Shown here: positions 14,362 to 23,240 of the stretch, piece by piece
Numbering within the stretch: position 1 is the stretch's first letter
How the letters are laid out: each line of letters starts with the position of its first letter
Source of the DNA: Candidatus Poribacteria bacterium
GTDB taxonomy: Bacteria > Poribacteria > WGA-4E > WGA-3G
DNA length: 39,816 nucleotides
Assembly: GCA_022827185.1 (NCBI GenBank)
Contig: JAJDTM010000054.1
Span: 1 to 39,816 of the forward strand
Direction of reading: 5' to 3'
The notes under the pieces: model-generated
Seen by the model: the letters and a program-made list of their open reading frames with translations, nothing else
Databases searched by the model: none
What the model was told of the DNA's origin: nothing
Program-made: the position numbers and the translations under genes

Positions 14362-15342
14362 ATGCAACAACAAGCGACAGTAGGCCGCACATTTTTAGAT
14401 CCGACAATCCTTGCCCGTATCGGAAACCTTGAATTAATTGCGAAATTCGTCGTTGAAGGTTTTATCTCAGGGCTACACAAAAGCCCGTATCACGGGTTTA
14501 GCGTTGAATTCTCGCAATACCGACAATATATGCCCGGAGACGATACGAAACATATAGATTGGAAAGCCTACGCCCGCACCGACAGGTATTATATTAAGCA
14601 GTTTGAAGAAGAGACGAATCTCAACTGTTATCTGCTTTTAGATACAAGTGAGTCGATGATGCACCCAATGGCGGAGGCACAGACAGACGATGCAACGACC
14701 GAAGGGGATGCAACGGGGCAACCGAGACTGACGAAGTTGAGATATTCGAGTTTTCTCATCGCATCGCTTGCGTATTTCATGGCGAAGCAGCGAGATGCTG
14801 TGGGGTTCGCATACTTCGATGATACGCTTCACGAGTACCTTCCGGCGCGAAGTAGTACATCACACTTACACTCGATTTTGCTGACGTTGGAGACGCTACA
14901 AACAACGAAAAGCACACGGATGGGAACACCGTTGCATCAAATCGCTGAACGTTTAACGAAACGCGGGTTAATCCTTTTCATCTCGGATCTCTATGATGAA
15001 AATCATGAGGAAGTCATTGCTGGATTAGAACATCTACGCTATGAAGGACACGAGGTTATTGTCTTTCACGTGCTTGCGCAGCAGGAACTCGAGTTCGCCG
15101 ATTTCGCGGCAGGCCGCAGTTCAGAAGCCTTGATCCGATTTATTGACGCAGAAAACGACGCTGAGATTATCACAACCCCGCAAGCGATTCGGGAGAGTTA
15201 TCTGAGCAATTTTAACAATTTTCTTGATACCTATAGGCTCGCCCTACGACAAGCAGATATTGATTACAATGTGATAACAACAGAAACCCCGATTGATTTC
15301 GCGCTCGCTTCTTATCTCGCTAAACGGGAAGGAGTTCTATAA
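14362..15342 (+). CDS. DUF58 protein of a Bat-type cluster
   Basis: This 326-residue protein carries the DUF58 signature YRQYMPGDDTKHIDWKAYAR (about 53-72). A von Willebrand A-like core follows, with a DTSESM metal-site motif. It lacks obvious membrane spans. DUF58 proteins are almost always found with MoxR ATPases and BatA/BatB proteins and are thought to act in protein complex assembly or stress tolerance; the molecular role is not established. The downstream gene is BatA-like. ATG at 14362 follows AGAGAG. Between this gene and the DUF4381-like gene lie the three Rsb genes, which is not the usual arrangement. Confidence 0.88.
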   Translation: MQQQATVGRTFLDPTILARIGNLELIAKFVVEGFISGLHKSPYHGFSVEFSQYRQYMPGDDTKHIDWKAYARTDRYYIKQFEEETNLNCYLLLDTSESMMHPMAEAQTDDATTEGDATGQPRLTKLRYSSFLIASLAYFMAKQRDAVGFAYFDDTLHEYLPARSSTSHLHSILLTLETLQTTKSTRMGTPLHQIAERLTKRGLILFISDLYDENHEEVIAGLEHLRYEGHEVIVFHVLAQQELEFADFAAGRSSEALIRFIDAENDAEIITTPQAIRESYLSNFNNFLDTYRLALRQADIDYNVITTETPIDFALASYLAKREGVL

Positions 15343-15500
15343 ATAGTTACCAGTTACGAGTTACCAGTTAAGAAAGTTATGAAGTGTAGCTAAAGTTAGA
15401 AAGTTGAAAGAGGACTCTTGAAAACTTTAGCACACTTTGAAACTTTAGAACACTTTACAGACTTCTTTAACTGGTTACTGAAAACTGAAAACTGAAAATA
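15343..15500. repeat. Heptad inverted-repeat intergenic element
   Basis: ATAGTTACCAGTTACGAGTT directly follows the DUF58 stop. The core holds CTAAAGTTAGAAAGTT and its complements (ACTTTAGCACACTTTGAAAC), and the right arm is AACTGGTTACTGAAAACTG. The right arm runs almost into the ATG of the BatA-like gene. Confidence 0.7.
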
Positions 15501-17636
15501 ATGTTTGGTCTGACTCTTTCAACACTCCCTTTTGCAATAGCCGGTGCGATAGGTGCTTCAATCCCGCTCATTCTCCATCTATTGAATCGGGAACGGGCAA
15601 GACGATTGATATTTAGTACTGTGCGTTTCATTCAGATGTCGCATCAGACCAATGTCCGTCGCCACAAGCTGAAACGCCTGTTGCTGCTGCTAATGCGTAT
15701 TTTGATGTTGGCGTTGCTCGGTTTGGCATTTGCGCGTCCATTTTTCGCAGCGGATCCGGTGTTCACACAGAAAACAGGTGGGAAACGAAACGCTGTTATT
15801 ATTCTCGATACATCTTATAGTATGCAGTATGAGGGGGTTTTTGAGATTGCTAAAAAGGAGGCGGTCAAGCTTCTGGATGGACTTGACGTATCCGATGCAG
15901 CGGCACTTATCCTTTCGTCCGATAATGCGCGTGTTGTCGCGCCGCTCGGGTCAGAATTTTCGCACATTCGGGCTGCTTTGAACAGCGCAAAGACCACTTA
16001 TGAGCATACCGATTACTTGGACGCGTTGCAAACCGCGGATGAGATCCTCGAACCGATTCCGATCGGTGAGAAACAGGTTTATCTCATCGGGGATATGCAA
16101 AAGCGTGGATGGGAAAATTTCATTGAGACGGATAAACTTAGCCCTAATGTCCAAATGAATTTTGTTGATGTGCGTGCTGAAAGTCCGCAGAATCTGGCTA
16201 TTACAGGTATGAGCGTTCCACCTGTCGTGCTAAAGGAACAGAGAGCCTCGCAACTCGTCGCGCGTGTCCATAATTTTGGGGATGAAGCGGTTGAGAATCT
16301 ACAGGTCCGCCTCTTTATAGATGGTAATATAATTGATACCGTTGAACTTGATATTGAACCGGACGACCTTGCAGATGCTGTCTTCAAAGTTGAGTTTGCG
16401 GACGAGGCAACGCATACAGGCTGGGTGGAACTTCCAGAGGATGCACTCAGTGTTGATAACAAACGATATTTTACTTTGCAAAGTCTACAGTCAATTAAAG
16501 TCCATGCGGTCCATGATAAATCGCGAACAAGTGGTCGCTATCAGACTGTAGAAACTTTTTTCATTAAAAAGGCGTTGGTATCAGAAAGTGATACCCTACA
16601 GATCGATTTCACTGAATCCACCTCAGTCCCTAATGCAGCCACGCTTGCCCGCTTAGATGTTCTCATTCTTGCGGATGTAGCAGAACTCTCTACCGGTGAA
16701 GCGGCGCGCGTGAAGACTTTTGTTGCTGCGGGTGGCGGCTTGATTGTAACGGTGGGGGATAATATAGATACCGATACCTATAAACAACGTCTCGGCGGTG
16801 AGACCGGATTGATGCCTTGCGATTTTGTTCAAGCGGTCGGTGATGCGTTTGATCGTGAGCAATTCCGCGTGCTTGCCACGGTAAGATATGAACATCCGAT
16901 TTTCGCGCCCTTCAAGGAACCGAATCACGGAGATTTTGGTAAAGCACGGTTTTACAGACTCTTTCAGGCGGTACCCACGAAAGATGCTACCGTCATTGCG
17001 GCTTATGATGATGGCAGTCCTGCACTCCTTGAAAAACCTTATGGCGGTCTCGGACGTGTGCTCTGTTTTACCTCGACAATAGATAGAGAATGGAACGATC
17101 TACCGATCCGTGCTGTTTATCTGCCGTTTTTGCACGAGTCTATTAAGTATCTCGCGCTTAAAAGTGAAGGGACGACTCCTGATTATCGCATCGGTGATAA
17201 TGTTGAACTGAAGGCTCCCGAAGTTGAAAATGGAGACGTTACAGGTGATGAGGAGGTTGCCGTTTTCGATCCGAACAATGTTGAGACTCGCTTACGACTG
17301 GACGCGAATATTCCAGGGGGTTCTTCACAAGGCAGCTTTTTTTACAATGACACCGCTGTGCCGGGGATTTACTCAGTCCATGCATCCGGCGCGGATTCGT
17401 ATGCTTTTGTCGTCAATGTTGACTCGACTGAATCTGATCTCGCGGCACGTGATGTAGAGGAACTAACGAGTATGCTGAAAGGTGCTTCGGATGAATCGGT
17501 TGAAGAGAAACCGGCAGCAGAACTCGTCGCACAGTACCACAAAGATGTTGAGAAAAATCAAGGTGTATGGGTTTATCTCATGTTGGCTGTTTTCGCCTTG
17601 GCGGTAACAGAAATGTTTTTTGCCAATCGCGTATAA
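15501..17636 (+). CDS. BatA-like membrane protein with von Willebrand A domain
   Basis: This 711-residue protein starts with the BatA N-terminal domain: a membrane span, then LILHLLNRERARRL and RRHKLKRLLLLLMRILML (a second span ending FARPFF near 80). A von Willebrand A domain follows, with the metal motif DTSYS at about residues 100-104. A long extracytoplasmic region and a glutamine-amidotransferase-like segment (VLILADVAELSTGEAARVK) follow, and a C-terminal membrane span closes the protein (WVYLMLAVFALAVTEMFF). It is membrane-bound and probably works with the DUF58 protein upstream. No ribosome-binding site is evident because the upstream heptad arm reaches position 15498. ATG at 15501 is the natural start by homology. 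Confidence 0.85.
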   Translation: MFGLTLSTLPFAIAGAIGASIPLILHLLNRERARRLIFSTVRFIQMSHQTNVRRHKLKRLLLLLMRILMLALLGLAFARPFFAADPVFTQKTGGKRNAVIILDTSYSMQYEGVFEIAKKEAVKLLDGLDVSDAAALILSSDNARVVAPLGSEFSHIRAALNSAKTTYEHTDYLDALQTADEILEPIPIGEKQVYLIGDMQKRGWENFIETDKLSPNVQMNFVDVRAESPQNLAITGMSVPPVVLKEQRASQLVARVHNFGDEAVENLQVRLFIDGNIIDTVELDIEPDDLADAVFKVEFADEATHTGWVELPEDALSVDNKRYFTLQSLQSIKVHAVHDKSRTSGRYQTVETFFIKKALVSESDTLQIDFTESTSVPNAATLARLDVLILADVAELSTGEAARVKTFVAAGGGLIVTVGDNIDTDTYKQRLGGETGLMPCDFVQAVGDAFDREQFRVLATVRYEHPIFAPFKEPNHGDFGKARFYRLFQAVPTKDATVIAAYDDGSPALLEKPYGGLGRVLCFTSTIDREWNDLPIRAVYLPFLHESIKYLALKSEGTTPDYRIGDNVELKAPEVENGDVTGDEEVAVFDPNNVETRLRLDANIPGGSSQGSFFYNDTAVPGIYSVHASGADSYAFVVNVDSTESDLAARDVEELTSMLKGASDESVEEKPAAELVAQYHKDVEKNQGVWVYLMLAVFALAVTEMFFANRV

Positions 17637-17772
17637 GTTAACCTCTTGTGGTGTTCGATTGTGTTGTAGTGTCTACAGCCGCCCTGAATGCTACAATGCA
17701 GCCACTTATAACTGGCAACTGGTAACTAACAATTATTCCCCTGATAACCGATAACTGAAGGCTGAAAATTAT
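17636..17772. repeat. Heptad element with conserved core, near-identical to 20449-20525
   Basis: The core from AACCTCTTGTGGTGTTC to ACTTATAACTGG (17640-17718) matches 20451-20527 at roughly nine bases in ten. The right arm is CAACTGGTAACTAACAATTA. It follows the BatA-like stop directly. Confidence 0.75.
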
Positions 17773-17786
17773 TCCAAGGAGAAATT

Positions 17787-18707
17787 GTGAACTTTGAAGC
17801 GAGTGCACCGATTGAGGTGCCAAAAATCGTATCCGATGAGCAGACCCAATTTTTTATAGACAACGGGTATCTTGTTGTCCCGGATCTGCTATCGCTTGAT
17901 GAAATAGAGGAGTTACGACAGGACACCGTCACGATTGCGAAAGGGGGGCATCCGTGTGACAATCTCGAACCGCTTCCTGACGATATTAGTGATACTGAGA
18001 TTATCAGTCGTATCCTTTGCATTCATCAACCGCATTTTATCAGTCCAATCATAGAGAAATATGTCAAGCACCCGAAAATCTGCGGTATCTTGAGCCAAAT
18101 AGCCGGTGCGCATCTTCCGCATTGGGATGGGAGCGTTAAGTGCATGCAGTCGATGCTCTTTGTCAAGCCCCCTAATTTTCAAGGTCAGGCGTGGCACCAG
18201 GACGAGATCTATATTCCGACGCGTGATCGTTCGTTAATCGGTGCTTGGATCGCGATGGACGATGCCACAGTAGAAAACGGGTGTCTATGGATTCTCCCGG
18301 GCTCGCATCGTCAAGGCTATCTCTATCCGCAAAAGTCTCATGAGAATCCAGATGAGTTCGATTTTGCGGAGGAGAGTTACGGTTTTGATGACACCAGTGA
18401 GGTGCCGGTCGAAGTTACAACAGGGACGTTGGTTTTCTTCAACGGATATTTGCTGCATCGGTCCCGCAAGAACCGTGGGAACACGTTTCGTCGGGTCTTG
18501 GTGAACCATTACTGTAACGCTTGGTCACTGTTGCCTTGGTCACTTCGAGAAGGGGAACGTCCAGCGAGTGCCGATCGACGATGCATTATTCCGGTCTCTG
18601 GTGTTGATCCTTATGCATGGAAAGGTTATGATCAACCACCGAAGAGCGTTTCTCTACGGACATGCAAAGCCGTTCAGCAAATAGCGGAGGCATCAGATGC
18701 AGATTGA
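17787..18707 (+). CDS. Phytanoyl-CoA dioxygenase (PhyH) family protein
   Basis: This 306-residue Fe(II)/2-oxoglutarate oxygenase has an FFIDNGYLVVPDLLS start region and the iron ligands in AWHQDE (H137, D139) and LLHRSRKN (H224). R235, in NTFRRVLVNHY, probably binds 2-oxoglutarate. The IAMDDATVENGCLWILPGSH block is typical. The substrate is unknown. GTG at 17787 is chosen because CCAAGGAG lies just upstream. Its last codons overlap the start of a 68-residue ORF by 11 bases, so the two are translationally coupled. It is only distantly similar to the PhyH protein at 7352-8164. Confidence 0.9.
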   Translation: MNFEASAPIEVPKIVSDEQTQFFIDNGYLVVPDLLSLDEIEELRQDTVTIAKGGHPCDNLEPLPDDISDTEIISRILCIHQPHFISPIIEKYVKHPKICGILSQIAGAHLPHWDGSVKCMQSMLFVKPPNFQGQAWHQDEIYIPTRDRSLIGAWIAMDDATVENGCLWILPGSHRQGYLYPQKSHENPDEFDFAEESYGFDDTSEVPVEVTTGTLVFFNGYLLHRSRKNRGNTFRRVLVNHYCNAWSLLPWSLREGERPASADRRCIIPVSGVDPYAWKGYDQPPKSVSLRTCKAVQQIAEASDAD

Positions 18708-18903
18708 GAGTTTATCGGAACTCAAACAGGCATTAGAGACAATGCTCTCTCGAATTGAGACGGGGGAGGATATATTGGAACAATTGGAGCGAATTAACGT
18801 GTTGTATCAGGAACTCCCCGCGACAGCTCCGAAAATGTTGAGACACTATCTTGAACGGAAAAGTTACACAAAAGCGTTAGCACTGCTTGAAACGAAGGAA
18901 TAG
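18697..18903 (+). CDS. Small helical protein coupled to the PhyH gene
   Basis: I do not recognise this 68-residue protein. It is predicted helical throughout (LSELKQALETMLSRIETGED, then YLERKSYTKALALLETKE), without signal peptide or membrane span. GGAGG lies six bases before ATG at 18697, inside the end of the PhyH gene, and the 11-base overlap argues for a real, coupled gene. The stop TAG at 18901 is the first part of a heptad repeat run. The C-terminal YTKALALLE pattern is reminiscent of a single TPR-like helix pair, but that is speculative. Confidence 0.65.
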   Translation: MQIESLSELKQALETMLSRIETGEDILEQLERINVLYQELPATAPKMLRHYLERKSYTKALALLETKE

Positions 18904-19062
18904 TTATAAGTTATAAGTTATAAGTTATAAGTTTTGTTTCTGATGTTTGACGGTGCTTTGTAAAGGTTGTTACCCAATTGAAGTACCAACGGTTATCAAA
19001 AGCGGCTTAAATAACCGGAAACCTCTTAACTAAAAACTTATAACTAAAAACTAAAAACTAAA
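18901..19062. repeat. Heptad inverted-repeat element; four perfect AGTTATA units
   Basis: TAGTTATAAGTTATAAGTTA continues as four 7-bp units, beginning at the stop codon of the small ORF. The right arm is TTAACTAAAAACTTATAACT. The core (GTTACCCAATTGAAGTACC and ACGGTTATCAAAAG) is the reverse complement of the core at 12180-12235. Confidence 0.78.
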
Positions 19063-19073
19063 TTGGAGATAAT

Positions 19074-19832
19074 ATGGCGAGAAAGGATGGCCGCCGGCCA
19101 GATGAGATGCGACCGGTTACAATCAAAAGACACTATATTAAACATGCAGAAGGTTCGGTTCTCGTTGCGACAGGTGATACCCGTATTATATGCACAGCCT
19201 CTGTTATTAAGCAGCAGCCGCGTTTCATGCGCGACCAGCGGATTAAGAATAAGGGATGGGTAACAGCCGAGTATTCCATGTTACCGCGTTCCACCTCTGA
19301 ACGGATGCAGCGCGAGATAACCCGGGGCGGTGTCAGCGGCAGAACACAGGAGATTCAACGCCTTATCGGTCGTTCTTTGCGTGCTGCTGTAGATTTGAAT
19401 GCCTTAGAAGAACAGACCGTTTGGATCGATTGCGATGTCATCCAAGCCGACGGGGGTACGCGCACTGCCTCAATTACAGGGGCATTTATCGCGCTCTGGG
19501 ATGCTTGTCAAGAACTCGTCAAAAATAAGAGAATCGAAAACTTTCCTATCATTGATAACATTGCCGCAACAAGTGTCGGACTCGTTAACGGCGAGGCACT
19601 GTTGGATCTCTGTTACACCGAGGATTCAACAGCAGACGTTGATATGAATATCGTGATGACGGGGAGCGGAAAGTTTATAGAGATACAAGGCACTGCCGAG
19701 GAGAAACCGTTTTCGCGGGACGATTACGATCAAATGTTAGACCTTGCTGTTGGTGGGATACAACAACTTGTCCGACTGCAGAATCGAATGATGTTGGAGA
19801 ACTTAGATGAAGCTCGTATTGGCGACGCATAA
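19074..19832 (+). CDS. rph: Ribonuclease PH
   Basis: This 252-residue enzyme trims tRNA 3' ends by phosphorolysis. It carries the family blocks GRRPDEMRPVTI, GSVLVATGDTRIICTASV, RGGVSGRTQEIQRLIGRSLRA and DCDVIQADGGTRTASITGA, and a C-terminal EIQGTAEEKPFSRDD. The length is normal. ATG at 19074 follows GGAGA. The last 26 bases overlap the start of the next gene (rdgB), a pairing of rph and rdgB that is common in bacteria and implies coupled expression. Confidence 0.97.
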   Translation: MARKDGRRPDEMRPVTIKRHYIKHAEGSVLVATGDTRIICTASVIKQQPRFMRDQRIKNKGWVTAEYSMLPRSTSERMQREITRGGVSGRTQEIQRLIGRSLRAAVDLNALEEQTVWIDCDVIQADGGTRTASITGAFIALWDACQELVKNKRIENFPIIDNIAATSVGLVNGEALLDLCYTEDSTADVDMNIVMTGSGKFIEIQGTAEEKPFSRDDYDQMLDLAVGGIQQLVRLQNRMMLENLDEARIGDA

Positions 19833-20394
19833 CCAAGGCAAGGTGCGGGAGTTCACGAAAATGCTCCGTAGCGGCGCAGACACCTTACAACACATAGAGG
19901 TTATCTCCTTAAAGACGTATCCCGATGCGCCAGAAGTCATCGAAGACGGAAAAACGTATGCCGAGAATGCCGCTAAAAAGGCATCTGTTATTGCTAAATA
20001 TACAGGTCACCTTGCGCTTGCTGATGATGCAGGATTAGAGGTGGACGCGCTCAACGGTGCTCCGGGTATCAATTCTAAACGCTGGGCAGGTGAAGACGCT
20101 ACGGATGCTATCCGAATAGCGAAACTCCTCGAAGTCCTTGAAGGGATTACAGATCGGCGCGCCCGTTTTGTTGCCGCAATTGCAGTTGTACACCCTGATG
20201 CTGTTCCTAAAGGCGTACTCGGTGTTTGTGAAGGACATATCACACACGCGCCTAAAGGAGAGAGCGGTTTCGGCTATGATCCGGTGTTCGTGCCAGAGGG
20301 TTATGAGCAGACTTTCGCAGAATTAGGAGAAGCGATAAAAAATCAAATTAGTCATAGAGCCAAGGCGTTAGAAAAAGCACTTTATTGTTTATAG
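19807..20394 (+). CDS. rdgB: XTP/dITP diphosphatase (RdgB/HAM1 family)
   Basis: This 195-residue enzyme hydrolyses non-canonical purine nucleoside triphosphates such as dITP and XTP. Motifs are LVLATHNQGKVREF at the start, ADDAGLEVDALNGAPGINSKRWAG in the middle, and GESGFGYDPVFVPEG and SHRAKALEKA near the end, all standard. The start ATG at 19807 lies inside rph, seven bases after TTGGAG. The stop TAG at 20392-20394 is immediately continued by heptad repeat sequence. Confidence 0.96.
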   Translation: MKLVLATHNQGKVREFTKMLRSGADTLQHIEVISLKTYPDAPEVIEDGKTYAENAAKKASVIAKYTGHLALADDAGLEVDALNGAPGINSKRWAGEDATDAIRIAKLLEVLEGITDRRARFVAAIAVVHPDAVPKGVLGVCEGHITHAPKGESGFGYDPVFVPEGYEQTFAELGEAIKNQISHRAKALEKALYCL

Positions 20395-20548
20395 GTTATA
20401 AGTTATCAGTTGGTTATAAGTTGTAAGTTATAAGTTGTAAGTTATAAGCTAACCTCTTGTGGTGTTCAATCGTGTTGTGGTGTCCACAGCCGCCCTGAAT
20501 GCCACAACACAGTTACTTATAACTGTTACCTGTTAACTCACAACTATT
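20392..20548. repeat. Heptad element with conserved core, near-identical to 17640-17718
   Basis: TAGGTTATAAGTTATCAGTT begins at the rdgB stop and continues as TTGTAAGTTATAAGTTGTAA. The core AACCTCTTGTGGTGTTC to ACTTATAACTG (20451-20527) matches that at 17640. The right arm is TTACCTGTTAACTCACAACT. Confidence 0.78.
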
Positions 20549-20557
20549 GAGGAGAAA

Positions 20558-21115
20558 ATGGCAGCACTTAACGATTTACGTAACGGGTTGGTTATCCGAC
20601 TCAATAATACTATTTACACGATAGTCGATTGTCAGCATGTGAAACCTGGGAAAGGTAGTGCCTTTGCGCGAACGAAGATTAAACGTATTACCGACGGGGC
20701 CGTTTTGGACCGCACGTTCCGTTCCAATGAGACTATCGAGACCGTCAGAGTTATGGATCACAAGATGCAGTATATGTACCGGGATGGCGATGTCTTGTGG
20801 TTTATGGACAACGAATCATTTGAACAACATACGCTTCCGCTGAGTCTCATTGAGGAGAGTCTGAAGTTCCTCAAAGAGGGGGAAACTGTCACCGTCAAAA
20901 TGGATGGGCAAGTACCACTCGCTGTTGAACTCCCGAACTTTGTTGAGCTTCAAATTGTGGAGACCGATCCTGGGTTAAGGGGTGATACTGTCAGCGGTGG
21001 CTCCAAACGTGCTAAACTTGAAACGGGCGGGGTTGTTAACGTTCCGCTATTTGTTCAAAACGAAACGCGTATTAAAGTTGACACGCGTACGGGAAAATAT
21101 GTAGAAAGGATATAA
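20558..21115 (+). CDS. efp: Translation elongation factor P
   Basis: This 185-residue protein helps ribosomes through polyproline stretches. The three-domain layout is visible: the N-terminal KOW-like region with the loop KPGKGSAFARTK, where K32 is the residue equivalent to the modified lysine of E. coli; the central MDNESFEQHTLP block; and the C-terminal GDTVSGGSKRAKLETGGVVNVPLFV signature. Length is standard. GAGGAG lies just upstream of ATG at 20558. No modification enzymes are in the window, so the K32 modification type cannot be told. Confidence 0.96.
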   Translation: MAALNDLRNGLVIRLNNTIYTIVDCQHVKPGKGSAFARTKIKRITDGAVLDRTFRSNETIETVRVMDHKMQYMYRDGDVLWFMDNESFEQHTLPLSLIEESLKFLKEGETVTVKMDGQVPLAVELPNFVELQIVETDPGLRGDTVSGGSKRAKLETGGVVNVPLFVQNETRIKVDTRTGKYVERI

Positions 21116-21214
21116 TAGTAACCAGTAACCAGTGGCCAGTACCCAGTTAAGAGACGTTCGGTTAACCTGACTTTTCTTTAACTGGTAACTGGTTACTGGT
21201 AACTGGAAACTTCA
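21114..21214. repeat. Heptad inverted-repeat intergenic element
   Basis: TAGTAACCAGTAACCAGTGG on the left and AACTGGTAACTGGTTACTGG on the right enclose a short core of about 40 bases. It begins at the efp stop. Confidence 0.8.
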
Positions 21215-21221
21215 AAAAGAA

Positions 21222-21740
21222 ATGCGTCAAAACAGATCCAAGGATAAATCTGAATCCGTGGAACAAGACTACAGTGATGTCCTCGAGCTTGTTGAGCAGT
21301 TGGCGGCGGTTCTCGACCGCGCTGACCTCACAGAAGTACGCATTCGGGACAACGAATTTGAGGTGCAAGTTTCCAGGGAGCGACGGAGTTTGGTCGGCTA
21401 TGAACAGCCGCCGCTACAACACATAGCGACAAGCGTCGCGACCGGAACACCGCAGATACCTGTAGAAGACAAGGACGTTGAGGTGAGCGCAGAAGCGGTG
21501 AATGAATTCATCAATGCACCGATGCCTTCACGCTTCTACCGTTCTCCTACCCCTGAAGAAGCACCTTTTGTAGAAGTCGGAGATGTCGTTGCCACGGGTG
21601 AACCCGTTGCTGTTCTTGAAGTTATGAAGACTTACAATCCGGTGGAAGCCCCCTTTAACTGCGAGATCTTGGAGATTCTCGTTGAAGATGGTGATGCGGT
21701 TGAGTATGCCCAGCCCCTATTCCGCGTGAAACAGACATAG
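21222..21740 (+). CDS. accB: Biotin carboxyl carrier protein of acetyl-CoA carboxylase
   Basis: This 172-residue protein carries a C-terminal biotinyl domain. The attachment motif reads VLEVMKTYNPVEAPF, with biotin lysine K136; most homologues have EAMK, so the alanine is V here. The N-terminal part (VLELVEQLAAVLDRADLTEVRIRDNEFEVQV) is the usual AccB leader, and the middle is a short flexible linker. It delivers CO2 from biotin carboxylase (encoded next) to the carboxyltransferase; accA and accD are not in the window. The ribosome-binding site is weak. Start ATG at 21222. Confidence 0.93.
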   Translation: MRQNRSKDKSESVEQDYSDVLELVEQLAAVLDRADLTEVRIRDNEFEVQVSRERRSLVGYEQPPLQHIATSVATGTPQIPVEDKDVEVSAEAVNEFINAPMPSRFYRSPTPEEAPFVEVGDVVATGEPVAVLEVMKTYNPVEAPFNCEILEILVEDGDAVEYAQPLFRVKQT

Positions 21741-21868
21741 ACACCCAGGGAAGAAGTTTAAAAGTGTACTAAAGTTACGAAGTCAACTCAGGTTGCTCTG
21801 GCATCCAGTCAACTTTCTAACTTTACGGATTTTAGTACACTTGCGAACTTTCTGATCCTTTCTAAAAT
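21741..21868. repeat. Repeat element of the AAAGTGTACTAAAGTT type
   Basis: AAAGTGTACTAAAGTTACG on the left is answered by AACTTTACGGATTTTAGTAC and ACTTGCGAACTTTC on the right. It lacks the TTACCAG heptads but matches the cores of the elements at 5670, 8251 and 15343. It lies between accB and accC. Confidence 0.65.
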
Positions 21869-21875
21869 AGGAAAT

Positions 21876-23240
21876 ATGATAAAAAAGATACTGGTAGCCA
21901 ATCGTGGTGAAATCGCTGTCCGCATTATCCGTGCTTGTAAGGACATGGGGATTAAGACGGTGGCGATTTATTCAACCGCTGATAAAGATGCCCTGCACGT
22001 TGAACACGCTGACGAGGCGTACTGTATTGGTCCGGCCCCCTCAACGGCGAGTTATCTCAAATACTCAAGCATAATTACCGTCGCGGATTACGCGAATGTC
22101 AACGCGATTCACCCGGGAGTCGGTTTTCTCGCTGAAGATGCCCAGTTTGCGGAGATGTGCGAGGCACACGAAATAAAGTTCATCGGCCCCTCTATTGAGA
22201 ATATTCGGACGATGGGGGACAAGGTAAGGGCGCGCGAGACTGTCGCAAAAGCCGGCTTGAAACTTATACCGGGTAGCCAAGGTGGGAAACGGAAAAATAA
22301 CAAAAAAGGGACGGTTGACACTGCCGAGGATGCTGTACAACTCGCTGAGAAAATCGGTTACCCTGTTGGTATCAAAGCCGTTGCAGGTGGCGGTGGGCGT
22401 GGCATCCGAATCGCAGAAAACCGTCCGAGCCTTTTTAACCTTTTTCACACTGCGAAGGCGGAGGGTGAAGCGGCTTTTGGCAACGGTGATGTCTATATCG
22501 AAAAATGGATTGAAGAGGCACGACATATTGAGGTACAGATTTTAGGTGATATGCACGGTAATGTTGTCCACTTAGGGGAACGCGAATGCTCTATCCAGCG
22601 TAAGCAGCAGAAACTCCTTGAAGAAGCACCTGCTGCCTCAATTCCTTCTAAACTTCGTTCCGAAATCTGTAAAGCCGCTGCAAAAGCCGCAAAAGCGGTC
22701 GGTTACGTGAATGCTGGAACCATTGAGTTTGTTGTTGATAAGGATGAGAATTTCTATTTCCTTGAGATGAATACGCGGATTCAAGTTGAGCACACGATCA
22801 CGGAGAGTATTACTGGTATTGATCTGGTTAAGGAACAGATTCAAATCGCAATGGGACAGGAGCTCGGATACAGCCAGTCTGATATCCAGATTCAGGGACA
22901 CGCTATTGAATGTAGGATCAATGCCGAAGATCCCGCAAATCAATTCATGCCTTCACCAGGGCTGGTCACCGCCTACGATCCGCCCGGTGGTATCGGCATT
23001 CGAGTTGACGGTTATATCTATACCGGTTATACCGTGCCGCCGCACTACGATTCGCTTGTAGTGAAACTTATCGCAACTGGCAAAGATCGCGAGGAGGCGA
23101 TTGCTCGGTTGCGGCGCGCATTATCTGAGTTCAAAATTGAGGGCATCAAGACGACAATTCCGCTCTATCAAGAGATTATTAATGATGAACGCTTTCGCAG
23201 CGGCGCGATTTTTACGGATTTCTTGGAAACATATTTTTAA
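21876..23240 (+). CDS. accC: Biotin carboxylase subunit of acetyl-CoA carboxylase
   Basis: This 454-residue ATP-grasp enzyme carboxylates biotin on AccB. Blocks seen are KKILVANRGEIAVRIIRACK at the start, HPGVGFLAE (HPGYGFLSE in most), the ATP loop KAVAGGGGRGIRI, HLGERECSIQRKQQKLLEEAP, and EMNTRIQVEHTITE. A basic stretch GGKRKNNKKG at about 133-142 appears in place of the short loop before the ATP-binding lid. It could be a lineage feature. The stop is followed at once by TTGCCAG heptads that lead into the next gene. Confidence 0.95.
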   Translation: MIKKILVANRGEIAVRIIRACKDMGIKTVAIYSTADKDALHVEHADEAYCIGPAPSTASYLKYSSIITVADYANVNAIHPGVGFLAEDAQFAEMCEAHEIKFIGPSIENIRTMGDKVRARETVAKAGLKLIPGSQGGKRKNNKKGTVDTAEDAVQLAEKIGYPVGIKAVAGGGGRGIRIAENRPSLFNLFHTAKAEGEAAFGNGDVYIEKWIEEARHIEVQILGDMHGNVVHLGERECSIQRKQQKLLEEAPAASIPSKLRSEICKAAAKAAKAVGYVNAGTIEFVVDKDENFYFLEMNTRIQVEHTITESITGIDLVKEQIQIAMGQELGYSQSDIQIQGHAIECRINAEDPANQFMPSPGLVTAYDPPGGIGIRVDGYIYTGYTVPPHYDSLVVKLIATGKDREEAIARLRRALSEFKIEGIKTTIPLYQEIINDERFRSGAIFTDFLETYF

